Assembly: GCA_963580455.1 (NCBI GenBank)
Contig: OY756965.1
Location: 26,076,902-26,140,901, forward strand
Length of the DNA stretch: 64,000 bases
From: Euonymus europaeus
Taxonomy: Eukaryota; Streptophyta; Magnoliopsida; Celastrales; Celastraceae
Direction of reading: 5' to 3'
Part shown: positions 35,937 through 46,977 of the stretch, piece after piece
Layout of the letters: every line of letters starts with the position of its first letter
How positions within the stretch are numbered: position 1 is the stretch's first letter
Program-made: the position numbers and the translations under genes
The notes under the pieces: generated by a model
What the model saw: only the letters and a program-made list of their open reading frames with translations
What the model was told of the DNA's origin: nothing
The model's database searches: none

Positions 35937-36269
35937 ATCCTTGATATTTTGAATCTGATAAATGTTGACTTTGAATCTGATGCGCAATTGTTGGTGCAAG
36001 CACTGGAGAGAAGATGTGGGGATTCCTCATATTTTGGCCTCATTGTGGATGATTGTAAGTCTATTATGTCTGAGTTATTGAACTCTAGTGTTCAATTTGT
36101 TAGGCGATCAGCGAATCGAGTTGCCCATAATCTAGCAAGGGCGGCGGTTTCTATGTCTGATTCTATGGAGTGGCATGTAGAGCCTCCTCCTTTTATTGTT
36201 GATGATCTTTTGTTGGACTCAGTTATTTAAATAAAATACCTACTTTTTCAAAAAAAAAAAAAAAAAAAA
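35937..36269 (+). mobile_element. Short 5'-truncated LINE with RNase H domain
   Basis: An open frame to 36230 gives F-E-S-D-A-Q-L-L-V-Q-A-L and F-V-R-R-S-A-N-R-V-A-H-N-L-A-R, the C-terminal half of a LINE RNase H. A roughly 20-base A tail follows. AAGTAGTG occurs on both sides (35929-35936, 36270-36277) as a likely 8-bp target-site duplication. I see no counterpart at the matching place in block B. Confidence 0.8.
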
Positions 36270-36774
36270 AAGTAGTGCACTTTATATATTGTATAGAAAA
36301 TAAAGATAATTAATTTCATCCCCCAAGATCATGGATATTACAAATGTGGAGTAGCCGACATGATCGCTTAGGTAAATTAATGGACAATACAAAGTGCATG
36401 GTGCCAAATGATCCACTACGTGTAGGGTGGAGTCATTTTATATTAATCGACCATTTATGTCATATTTAATTTCAAACACCGTTTTATCTTATATTATTGT
36501 TCTCCTCGCCACTACTCACTATTATCAACTCATTTTCACGCCACTCTTTCAGTGTCAAATAATTTTTACTGTAGCCTTATTTTTTTACAGGCCCTTAACC
36601 AATAATTTTTAATATATATATGTGTGTGTGACTTGTATGATAATTGTATTTCTTTTTGTCTAGAACGTCTAGTGTCAGTAGTTAATCCTACTATGACTAA
36701 GGTCCCTCTAAGTTAATAGTATTAGGATAGTCATAAATAACTCATATTTTAAGAGTCAATATTGATAGCCCGTA

Positions 36775-36985
36775 TATAAACAATAAAACCTAAGGGAGAT
36801 GGATTTTTTAAGCTCTAACAAGCTCGTGTATCAGATTTTCATGTTGTAACCTAAACAATAAATATTAAACTCTAAGAAGAACGGATTCGCTAAACCCTAA
36901 CGAGCACGTGCACTCAATTTTTATGTTGTAACCTAAACAGTAAGTGTTAAACCTTAAAGATAACGGATTCGCTTTTACCCTAACA
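36775..36985. repeat. Tandem repeat of a ~82-bp unit, about 2.5 copies
   Basis: Each unit contains GTAACCTAAACA, then AAAC-C-T-A-A-G-like sequence, then ACGGATTCGCT and a C-C-C-T-A-A-C end. The same unit recurs at 42514-42720. Confidence 0.8.
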
Positions 36986-37883
36986 AGTTAATAATAAATT
37001 AGAATACAACTATGAAACCAAATAAATGCTCAACATATTGATTAAGACAATAGAATAATTAATTAGAATACATAAATTAATATAATAACTAGATATGAAC
37101 TACCATGAATTCCCAAAATATGAGCTATATATTATTTTTCGTAGGTCATAGTATCATAATAAGTGTATTCCCTAGTTAAACATATGCGAGCATTAATTTC
37201 TATACGACCAGGGTTAGACCTGTGTTAGAACATCCACAATAAGGCTAAGCTACTTTGCTAGATCAATATGCTAAAAAGTATGCCTTTTGTTGGCCCAAGT
37301 TTTTAGAAGAAAAAAAACAGCTAATAAATATTTTTGTTTGGCTATTTTTACCGGGCCAAGCTTGCAAGAAAAAAATGTGGTTGCTCATATGCTTGTCTCC
37401 TACAAGTGGGCCTCACAACAATCACACATTTTACCTGATGGTGGATGATATGATAAGCATGCCAAAATTCAGAGTGTGATCAGCAAGTAGGGGTGGATAA
37501 ATCAATTCTAGATTGGTTCCATGTTGGACAACATAGGTGTTTATTAAACATTTGCATGTTTGGACCTGAATTTATTTAGTTTTTTGGACGCACTTAATTA
37601 ATCATACCCATATTGTTTTAAATCAAGGCAAGTAAAATATACAATAATTAACCATACTCATGTTTTAAGTCTAGACAAGTAAAACATAACGTAATCAAAT
37701 CTAGATTAGAGTACGTACAATTAAATCAATAATTTTTTTATATTTGAATCCAAAATTTAGACATATAACTAATGTACAAATTTAATTTAATCAGAATCGA
37801 TAATGTTTTAATTACCACCCTTATATGAGTGCCAAAAAGGGGCACATGTCCGCTTGGTTAAACCTTAATAATCAGTACAAATG
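36986..37883. other. Block A intergenic upstream of ALMT
   Basis: No gene. Part of 37210-37480 (ACATCCACAATAAGGCTAAGC) looks like a transposon end, but no matching inverted end was found. Confidence 0.35.
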
Positions 37884-38316
37884 GTGCGTTTGTTTTATAT
37901 TTCGCACAGCTTAAAGTTGTGGGGTCGGCATAAAATATTGTGTCAACCAAACCCTACATTTTGTTGACAACTTTAAGCTGTTTGAATCCCACAACTTTAA
38001 GCTGTGCGAAATGAAATGCTGTCATCCCATAACTTTCAGATTTTAAAGCTGTGGGGCCAATAGTATTTTACAACCACATTACAAAATTGTTCATCGATAC
38101 CTTAAAAGTTTTCAATTACTTTTTATTATAATACTTTTTTTTATCATTTTATCTACAAAATTAATCTAACATAAAAATGAACCAAACGCCTCACATCATT
38201 TTATACGGCTTAAAGTTGTGGGCTCCATAATTTTTTACACAACATTTTTCTTAGCTTTAAACCCAACATTTTTGACAGTTTAAAACTATGAAATACGATT
38301 GTGAAACAAACGGATC
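37884..38316. mobile_element. Non-autonomous DNA transposon, family copy 2, in the ALMT-A promoter
   Basis: Relative of 32581-32990. It begins GTGCGTTTGTTTT and ends in GTGAAACAAACGG, giving inverted CGTTTGTTT cores. Its right end is about 50 bases upstream of the ALMT-A TATA box. The corresponding upstream sequence of ALMT-B lacks it. Confidence 0.7.
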
Positions 38317-38366
38317 CAAAAGCATTGTCTCCCCATTTTGCACACGAGGATTGGTGGGGGTTTTTG

Positions 38367-38376
38367 TATATATATA
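38367..38376 (+). promoter_or_regulatory. TATA box of ALMT-A
   Basis: TATATATATA 98 bases before the start codon, followed by the same GTTGGTTT leader start as in ALMT-B. Confidence 0.6.
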
Positions 38377-38464
38377 GTTGGTTTTTGCTCCGATTGAACT
38401 CAATCACTCAACAAATGAGAGAGTGTATCTTTGCCAAACATAGCGTTACAGGGCAAAGTTAACA

Positions 38465-40183
38465 ATGGAGTCTGTTAATGTAATAGTCATTCCAGAGGGA
38501 GATGGAGTTGCTCCCAAAATGACTAATAACAAATCCCAAAATCCTCTGTTTCTTGTCATCGCTTCCTTTCTTAGTGAAAACAAAAGAAAGCTGGTTCATA
38601 GCATCAAAGTTGGGATTGCACTTGCTTTGGCGTCTCTCTTGTATCTCCTTGATCCTCTCTATAAAGAATTCGGCGAAAATGCTATTTGGCCTATAATTAC
38701 TGTCGTTGTCATCTTTGAGTTCTATGCAGGTTTCTTGCTTATATTCTTACACATAACATACCATACATACCTGTTGAATTATATGACATAGAATTAATTT
38801 CAACAGGTGCTACACTAAGCAAGGGCTTGTTTCGCGGAATTGGTACCCTTTTAGGAGGTGGATTGGGATGTCTAGTAGCAAATATTGGTCAGCAAGTTGG
38901 TGGGATTGGCAATGCCGTTGTTATTGGCATTTCTGTGTTCGTACTTGGTAAGCACTTTTGTAGATTAATTTACATATTTTGGTGGGAGAGGATGACTGAA
39001 TGCACAAATGTGTTGTGGTCATATATGGATGTTTTTCAGGTGCAGCAGCTACGTATACTCGATTGTTTCCGAGCGTTAAAAAAAGATACGATTATGGGTT
39101 ATTGATATTCATTCTCACTTTCAATTTGGTGGTGGTGCCTGCTTTGCGAGCTAAAATGGTACTGGAATTAGCCCTTGAACGTCTCTTGATGATCGTTATG
39201 GGTTTCGCTGTCTGCATATTCATAAGTTTGTTCATCTTCCCTATATGGTCTGGTGATGAGCTTCATGACTCCTTAGTCTCCAGATTTGAACACCTTGCCT
39301 CTTCCATTGAGGGTAAGTTTGTCAACTAGAACATTGGATATCACTAATTCATCAGTAGCACTAGAACAATAATTTGAGATTTAACAGCTACAATATGTAC
39401 GTGCATCACAGACTGTGTAGAGGAGTTCTTCAAATTCTGCGACAAGAAGGGAACCCGGGTCATTCCCAGCTTTGATAAATGCAAGACGGTGCTGAACTCC
39501 AAGTCTAAGGATGAATCACTGGTAATTTTCGATCAGTCAATTCGTGCACATTTGATCACACACATACTACTACTGTGCCACACTTGCATAACATTTTTAT
39601 GGTTTTTTCAGGTGAATTTTGCAAAATGGGAACCCTGGCATTGGAAATTTGGTTTTTCCTATCCTTGGGAAAAGTATCTACAGATTGGTGATCATCTCAG
39701 AGAACTTTCCGCGATGCTTGTGTCACTTAAAGGTTGCATTGAATCTCCTAGACAGGTATAATAATATCAGTGGCTACTATCTCTGCCTAAATAGTTGCAT
39801 GCAATTAGTGTTATTATGTATTGAAATGTGTAAATAACTAAATATTATATCATTTGCAGGAACCAAGAGAGTCCATGAAAGAACCTTGTGAAGCAATTGT
39901 GTCATCACTCTCGTGGACAATAAAAGAGCTTGGAGAGAGCATCAAGGGAATGAGAAGATGCAAGGCAGAGAACTCAATAGTGCCAAAACTGAATTCAATA
40001 AGAGTAGAATTAAGCCTTGTCACATCCCCAACAATGATAGGGCCACTGAATAACAACAGTGAAGGACTTGCCATGGCAAGCTTTGTGTTTTCATTGATGG
40101 AGATCGTGGAGAAGGTTGAAGATCTAGCAAAAGAAGTGGAAGAACTTGGTGAAGCTGCCAAATTCAGAATAGCTGAGCCTTAA
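38465..40183 (+). CDS. ALMT: Aluminium-activated malate transporter family anion channel, copy A
   Basis: Six exons (38465-38729, 38807-38947, 39040-39312, 39412-39521, 39612-39755, 39860-40183) join in frame to 418 residues. ALMT channels carry malate or other anions across the plasma membrane or tonoplast. The N-terminal half has hydrophobic membrane segments and the family signature T-V-V-V-I-F-E-F-Y-A-G-A-T-L-S-K-G, with T-Y-T-R-L-F-P further on. The C-terminal half is helical and soluble. In exon 5 the usual W-E-P-x-H-G-x-F reads W-E-P-W-H-W-K-F, while copy B keeps H-G-R. All splice sites look sound and there is no stop. The subgroup and membrane are not determined, and the protein is shorter than many ALMTs (450-500). 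Confidence 0.92.
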
Positions 40184-40660
40184 AAATATGTACGAGTACA
40201 GAACAATTTTGCCAATTGCTTTAGCCTGTTAAAAAAAATATATATCCTGAATACCTCCACCTCTTCTGCTAATAACTGGAGTTTTAATTTTTCTAAAACC
40301 TTGAGTCATTACAGTGCTATGTATGTGAGCAGATAACCTTATAAGTAAAGAAATATATAAGAGTTTTTTCAAAAATACTTGAAAATATGTTATTTAGCTT
40401 TTGCTACAGTATGTCCATGGTGAAGTATACAATACACCTTCGTGAGAACACGGGATATGCCGGCAGCCGGCTAGTTTTGAAATAATTTGCCAGCTACTTT
40501 TGTCAGCACATAAGATGCCAAATATAGTCAAGACTGTCGACCGTGACCCATTCAAAGGGAGCTATTCTAGATAGAAGAGTCTCTCACCTTGCATGAAAAA
40601 CTCCAAGAATCATAATTTTTTATCAGAAAGAGCGAGGAGCGGAAATCAGAGAGAGAGAAA

Positions 40661-40926
40661 TGGGTTTTCCTACAAAATTAGCAATAACCGTGATTGGGTT
40701 ATTTGGGTTGTTCAGTCTGGTTACCAGTGATCCAAATACAAAAGTAAGAACAGTTCTGTGCAATTCAGGTGTGCATTCAAAGGGTGATCCTTTTGGGTTT
40801 TCCTACAAAATTAGCAATAACCGTGATTGGGTTATTTGGGTTGTTCAGTCTGGTTACCAGTGATCCAAATACAAAAGTAAGAACAGTTCTGTGCAATTCA
40901 GGTGTGCATTCAAAGGGTGATCCTTT
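40661..40926. repeat. 133-bp perfect tandem duplication
   Basis: Two units that I read as identical, 40661-40793 and 40794-40926. The length is not a multiple of three. Confidence 0.92.
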
Positions 40927-41082
40927 TGGTTTCAGTTTAGACCAGGTCCTTAAAGATTTTGAGACTGCTACACCCAAAGACGAGGACTACAATTACCACA
41001 AAATCTCTCCTTATCCAAATTCTTATGCATATAGTCATGCTGCTTGCAACAAGGATTTTACAACTTCAGACTGCTTGACATG

Positions 41083-41528
41083 TTATTATACACCCGCGGA
41101 TTAGGGGAGGTCGAAGTGCTTATTAGTGCGGACCTTGCCTCTACCTACCAATCAAGGTTTTCATGGGATTTCAGCCCATGTGCCTTGGTTACAGCCGGCC
41201 CGTAAGGGTATTGGTTGGCAAGGGATGACAGGTGCGTAACAAATGATATCAAAGCCAAACCTTACTTCCGCTGGTGTGGGGCCCCGTTACGTAGCTCGGT
41301 GGCAGGGAACTCCGTTATGACACTGTTCGTCCGGGGCTAGTAATGACTAGTGCACAACCTGTGCTGGTGTGGGCGCCGGTTGAGGAAGCATGGTGGTTAT
41401 TAGTGCGGACCTTGCCTCTACCTACTAGCCAAGGTTTTCATGAAATTTCAGTCCATGGGCCTTGGTTACAACTGACCCGCAAGAGTGTCAGTTGGGCTTT
41501 AGGTGGCAAGGGATGGCAGGTGTGTAAC
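41083..41528 (+). mobile_element. TRIM-like (tiny LTR retrotransposon) insertion
   Basis: Flanked by the 5-bp repeat ACATG (41078-41082, 41529-41533); copy B shows the empty site. Two direct repeats share TTATTAGTGCGGACCTTGCC (from 41119 and 41397) and end in GGTGCGTAAC and GGTGTGTAAC. The first repeat is followed by ATGATATCAAAGCC, close to the methionine-tRNA primer-binding site TGGTATCAGAGC. The element has no coding capacity. Precise LTR ends are uncertain. Confidence 0.7.
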
Positions 41529-41640
41529 ACATGTCTTTGGTGCTGCAAAAACCGCCATGTACTTGTCAGAGCCGGAAGGGCTCGTTCGGCGCTCATTGAT
41601 TGTAAAATTAGGTATGAGCAATAGCCATTTGATGATTGAT

Positions 41641-43570
41641 TTGTTTGGCTCTCTCAATTGCTAAGAATTAACCCTTTCTGCTATGAATAATGTACTCATA
41701 TTGTGTAAACACATAAAACATTTCATCTTTGTTCCACTAAATCCTTGTTTCTTGGATTACTTCGGCTTTTCTTTCTCCATCTTTGGTCTCTTCATCATCT
41801 AATTTTGGGCTCTCTTCATCATATAATTTTTTGAGTTAATAACTTTCCTTGAGCCTAGTCGGTTATGTCGTCAGGGTTAAGGAGCATACATTATGCTTGA
41901 GATCAGGCATTCAACATCCAGTTGAGATTTAATTCATTGAGAATTTTTTTGACATTCTGTATAGGTTAGGCCAAAAGCCAGAGGCCTAATAACACTTCCC
42001 TAAAAGGGCTAAAAGACCTAGGTTTGGCCATCCTTGTGTAGAACGGGTTTTACTATTGGGCTCGGGTTTGGATCGAACTAGTCAAGCTAGGAGTCACAAT
42101 GACCGTGGGCTAGGTTCCCCTCTTGGTACTAAAAAAAAAAGAGTAGTGCTCAATAGCCCAAGTTTACGTAACCCAACAATTAACCCAAGTCTACATGGCA
42201 TGCTTTGTAAGCAAATGACATGAAAAATTAAAATTTTGAAAAAAAAAATCTCATTTGAAAAACTCACAGCACATTTTTTTATTTTTTTTCTTAAACAAAT
42301 TTTTTTACTTAAAATACATATTAGATTTCGAAAAAAATTACGTATCCATAATTAGCAAGTAAAGATCTATCCAACAAGATCTATCATCGATAGGTTTTAA
42401 TCACTCATTCTTAATTACATTATTTTTAATTACATTGTTTTTAATTACATTGTTTTTTTGTACTAATATGTGGATTAAGTAGGTTCTAGTGTTTATTTAT
42501 GGGTATCGATATGAGTTCGTATATCGAATTTTCTTATTGTAACCTAAACAATAAGTGTTAAACCCTAAGAGGAACGGATTCGCTAAACCCTAACGGGATC
42601 GTGTATCGGATTTTCATGCTGTAACCTAAACAATAAGTGTTATAAACCCCAAGGGGAACGGATCCGCTAAACCCTAACGAGCTCGTGTATCGGATTTCCA
42701 TTTTGTAACTTAAAATACTCAGATTCACTAAACATCAACGGATTCACTACAAAATTCTAAATGTCTCAAGTGCTAAACCTTAAGGTCTTAACTATTATAC
42801 TCTAACGGGTTTAGATACTCAACGTAATTTCAATAAAAAGGCAAAAAAATAATGAATATATATTCTACTATCATAATGTAATAAAATTTCAGCTCGAATA
42901 AACACTTTACACATCATATATATGAATTACATTATTTTTTAAAATAATGCAATTGAAAAAACGCGATAAAAACTATCTACAATGGGTCTTATTAGAAAGA
43001 TTTTTACGCGCTGAGTTCGAATATGTAATTTTTAAAAAAATATAACATGTATTTTGAGAGATAAAACGTTTTAAAGTTTCGTTTATGAAAAAGATAAATA
43101 AAAACAAATTTTTAAAAAAGTCCAACATGGCACACCAACATGGAGTGCCATGTAGACTTGGGTTGACTTGGGCTAATAAAAGTTGGGTTCTAAAACATTT
43201 TTGAAAAAAAAAAAATTTTGCATTTATATTCATCTCTTCTAATTAGTATCGGGCTCTTGCATGATTGCACTTGATTGGTTTGGATTTTCAAATATATTGA
43301 TTGATTATACTTAGATTGGTCTAAATCTAGACAAGTAAATTAGGCCATAATTCCATGCAAATTAGAATTTAGACAGCTAAATCGAACAAAATATTTGTGT
43401 TTAGACTTGAATTTCGGACATAAAAGATATGTTCAAACCTAATTTTATCCATACCGGAGAAATCGGTGCATCCAAATTGGATAGAATTTTCACACCCCTA
43501 GGTTGCACATACCCATGCCACCTAATGCGTATGTCTCACTCAGCCTCTCATAAGTTTCAATGCCATTACG
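41641..43570. other. Intergenic between the duplicated blocks
   Basis: The first ~320 bases match the sequence downstream of the block B DUF26 gene. The rest is AT-rich with a tandem repeat (listed separately) and no gene. Confidence 0.45.
42514..42720. repeat. Second array of the ~82-bp tandem repeat
   Basis: Units start near 42514, 42596 and 42680 (the last partial), with period 82-84 set by TATCGxATTT. Each has GTAACCTAAACAATAAGTGT, GGAACGGAT(T/C)CGCTAAAC and CCCTAACG. It is the same unit as 36775-36985, better conserved. Confidence 0.85.
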
Positions 43571-43772
43571 GATGCAATGAGTTTCAGTACTATTATAAGA
43601 AATTTTTTGCATTGAAGTTAATCAAGAAACAAGACTTTCTAACAACTACTTACCCTACCCAAGGGGAGGAAATGAGAAAGATACATACATCAAGTAAAAC
43701 TACTCCGACTCCGTCAAGTCCTTTGGCGACAAGCAACGCAAGGAGAGTTCTCTTAGTTGTTGGCTTCTGTGT
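43571..43772 (-). pseudogene. Fragment of TT8 exon 2 and adjoining intron
   Basis: Matches 29108-29360 of the TT8 gene in the same orientation, including the exon 2 donor region and codons for E-E-M-R and D-L-T-E-S-like sequence. Relative to TT8, 44 bases are missing and several small changes occur. It is cut at 43772 by a LINE fragment. Non-functional. Confidence 0.85.
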
Positions 43773-43779
43773 CATGATA

Positions 43780-44340
43780 ACTTTTTTTTTAAAAAAAAAA
43801 CCAAATATTATATCATAAAAAAGAGAAGAAAAGTCCTTCTACAATGGCTCACAATAGCAGGATTAGGCCTAACCATGAATAAGAAGAACAAGATTACAAA
43901 ATGTAAAGAAATTGAAAAAACAAGAAGCATACAAGAATGACAAAACAAAACCATTTGCAAATGGCAAGAAGGCGCAAACCTAAATAACATTGATTGTTTA
44001 TTTGTCTCAAAGCAGGAACTTCCATGAAGTCAATACGAATCATACCTTTAACTTGAGGTGGAAAATCATTGAACCTGTAAAAATATTTAGATTCTTTACC
44101 TTGAGAAGCCTTAGTTGCAAAAAATTTATTTCCCTCTAAATATGCTTGAACTGGATGATCATATTTCCACAGCTTTCTTCATCTCCCTTTTAGTGCAAAG
44201 AACTTTCCAAGGACAATGAAAGTTAGACAGGAGAATATCAGTAGCAACTAAAGAATCTGACTCAACCTGGATGTGGGTAAAATCAATAGACTTATGATCG
44301 AATTCAGTCCCCATGCTCTCTTTTTCCTTTCTTTTGTGTT
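43780..44340 (-). mobile_element. LINE 3' fragment with RNase H remnant
   Basis: Minus-strand sequence shows H-I-Q-V-E-S-D-S-L-V-A-T-D-I-L, then F-P-P-Q-V-K-G-M-I-R-I-D-F-M, typical of plant LINE RNase H and its C-terminal tail. A T-run at its left edge (43783-43791) is a poly(A) tail on the minus strand. The fragment abuts the TT8 exon 2 piece. Confidence 0.7.
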
Positions 44341-44408
44341 GGACACACCACACAGCCCAATACAATGAAATTTTGTGGGCAATAGCTTTATGAGCGGGGT
44401 CAATATTA

Positions 44409-45395
44409 GGCCTGCATATCGGGCCGGGTTTCGGATTATCGAATCGGGTTTGACCCGATCCGATCACTTTTAACATATGTAAAACTCGGTCCGATAGCTC
44501 GATTTTAATTTGTCAGGCTATCGGGTTTCGAATCAACCGGATTATCGGATAACCCGGTTATAAAAATATAAAAAATTATTTATATCACATCTGCCAAATT
44601 GAATGACACCTAGTCTCTCTCTTTCATAAATAAATTAAAAAACAAAGAGAAACAACTTTGAAAAAGTGAGACCTCATAAAGTCAACCTAATTCTATCTAG
44701 CCGCCACCTACCCCCGCCTCCTCATTTTGACGTGGGAACCAGCCAACCATGCCCTCTACTTCACTCCTAAATTAATAAATATCCTCATCGTTTCTCGCAC
44801 TCCCTCTTTTCCCCTTTCAATGACTTCAACTTTTGATGGTGTGGCAATGGACAATCCAGATTGATCTTATGACTATCCTTGCAATTTCTTAACCGACTTT
44901 CTTTCATGTTGTCCTCTTGCTTATCTAATCACGCTCACTGTGATTTGAACGACAACGATCCAACGATAGGGTTCGCTGGTTGCAGGTGTCTCCATTGGAA
45001 GCTTTCATCTAGTATATCCTCATTTCTTTCGTCAACGACTACGACTTCTATGAACACTCTTGATTTGAACGATCGTTAATCTGTCTGTTTATCAATGACT
45101 CAATGGATGGAAGAAAGCCATGGATGATCTTGAACGGGATAAACGACATGGCATCTCCAGGAGAAATCCAGACCGTTCTCGGTCCATCCAGAGCGGAAAA
45201 TCAACTCTGCTAAGGGTTACGCATTATAAGGGAAACAAAGTATTAATTTTTTTATATATAAATGTAACCGGGTTATCAGGTGACCCAATAACTTGATTTT
45301 TATCAAACTCATAACCCGGAACCTAGTCCGAAATAACCGGGTTAGGACCGAGTTTCCAAGTTGGGTTGAAAACCCAGTACCCGTGTGCACCCCCG
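44409..45395. mobile_element. hAT-like non-autonomous insertion absent from block A
   Basis: The ends GGCCTGCATATCGGG and (reverse complement of the right end) GGGGGTGCACACGGG are imperfect inverted repeats of the GGGGTGTGCA type seen in hAT elements. CAATATTA (44401-44408) and CAATACCA (45398-45405) may be an 8-bp target-site duplication with two changes. Block A runs straight through this site. No transposase frame was recognised. Confidence 0.55.
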
Positions 45396-45499
45396 CACAA
45401 TACCAATCTACACAAGATAATTCAATCGGAGCCCCAGTCCGTACACTGTCACTCTGGCCCAATAACAGACGAAGCTAGGTAAAGGTTTGGACCGGTCCT

Positions 45500-46976
45500 T
45501 TAAAGGATGTAAGGTTATTAAGGCCCAGTACCTCTGTAAATTGTAAATGTAACGTTTACATACCATCCAAGCTATTGGGTACAATAAATTATTTGCTAAA
45601 CGGCACAAAATTATTGTTGTTTAAACCTTTCTCTTTTTATTAATCGGATCATATTTCAAAAAAAAAGTAAGAAAAATGACATGCTTAACAAAGCAAAACA
45701 TCTAAAACCCTACAAAAATTACAATAAGTGCTCACAAAGGAGACAAATTCCCCAAATGTCATTCCACCCAACCAAAATTCGAATCCATGACCTCACGAGT
45801 CGTAGGTCATTTGGTTGTCGTAATGAAATCCCATGAATTTTTAGTATGAGTAATAATTTAATATCGTCATTGAAAATATGAACATGATCGTCTTCCTTCT
45901 TTGCCCTCATATTCAAAATGACCTAGAATATATGCTTATGGAATGAAAAAGAAAATGTAGGTCCATAATTCCGTAGTGTTTTAAATAAAGACAAACGTGC
46001 TACTTATCGAATGTTTGGAGGTACTTATCAAAAAGAAAATTTAGCTACTTATCGAATGTTTGGAGTTGGAGGTGCAGCATCATGCATGCGTTGACATCAA
46101 ACTAGCTACTAGTACTACGAATGAGTACTGACGGTGCCACTCCCTGTAACATCCGGCGGCGCACCACCACAACTACCACTTCACCGCCATAACGCATCAA
46201 CCGCAACTACTACCACTAACAAAAATATTGTGGTATGTGCCCCCAAGTCCATTAAAAAAAAAGGCAAACTAGCTAGCCCTTTTGACATGAATTTGGTCAT
46301 TTAGATAGATCTCCAAACATTGCACTAATGCTATTTTGACAACAGGCCTTACTCGTCCCTTTTGATAACACTCTTTCGAGTTTACATCCGACATTATAGA
46401 ATTATCATGTCTTCTGTTTATTTATGGTTAATTTTTTTATTTATTTTAAACATAAAATTAATTTGATTGATCGTGGATTCGTTAATCTAAATACTACACA
46501 TTTATATATATATTAAAAAAAAAAAACTCAGACACTCATTAGAGAGAGCATTTAATTACTACTACAACAGACAGGTAGAGAAAATGGTGGTTCCTGCACT
46601 ATGGGGTTATGGGAAGACAAGTGGGCCCCGGACAAAATTCGTGTAAGAAACAACAAACAGAGAATGGTTTTTATCCTTTATCATGATTATGAAGCTTTGA
46701 CTAATATGTACGGAGGATGAATTTCCGTGGCACGGACTTAATGAGTAGGTAATTGGGTGATCATGATAAGCGCGTATCAACACTAATACAAGTTTGTAGT
46801 AATTAAAAAAAAAAAGAGTAAAAGGTAGTTAGTAGTTCTCGGGCACCATCATCAGGTTCAGGTGGACTTGGAAGCACTGCATTTTCTCAGGTGCTTTCAA
46901 CGTCATATGTGTTTGGTGTAGATTAGTGGGTAGGAAAAGTTTTAGGTTAATTCCCATTCTTTATTTTTGTTAATTT
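45500..46976. other. Block B intergenic part
   Basis: No coding signal. Aligns patchily with 33270-35250. A tRNA-like TTCGAATCC occurs at 45777-45785 (minus-strand B-box sense), but no A box was found with it. Confidence 0.4.
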
Positions 46977-46977
46977 A

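Larger units (their letters stand above)
40660..41624 (+). pseudogene. Ginkbilobin-2-like DUF26 protein, copy A, disrupted
   Basis: Homologous to the intact gene at 53232-53633 but broken several ways. A 133-bp tandem duplication (units 40661-40793 and 40794-40926) covers the signal peptide and first cysteine and shifts the frame, so the first ATG reads into a stop at 40861-40863. The second unit keeps the right frame but lacks an ATG. A 446-bp insertion at 41083-41528 interrupts the C-x8-C-x2-C motif. After it, deletions of 5 and 2 bases relative to copy B and a TAG near the end follow. It lies in the same position behind ALMT-A as the intact gene does behind ALMT-B. Confidence 0.9.
33090..41965. 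repeat. Segmental duplication, block A
   Basis: Collinear with block B (about 44340-53895). Matching landmarks are GCCCAGTACAATGAAATT (33113) with GCCCAATACAATGAAATT, ACGGACTTATTAGGTAGGTA (35033) with its block B partner near 46733, and GATCCACTACGTG (36410) with about 49460. Both ALMT genes, both DUF26 genes and the first 300 bases beyond them also match. Spacing differs because of transposons unique to one block. Confidence 0.85.

Noticed and set aside
42530..42720. AAACCCTAAC motifs as interstitial telomere sequence
   Set aside because: CCCTAAA-like heptamers are isolated within an 82-bp unit and never run in tandem.
43429..43818. 129-codon plus-strand open frame
   Set aside because: Covers the TT8 exon 2 fragment in antisense; no family resemblance.
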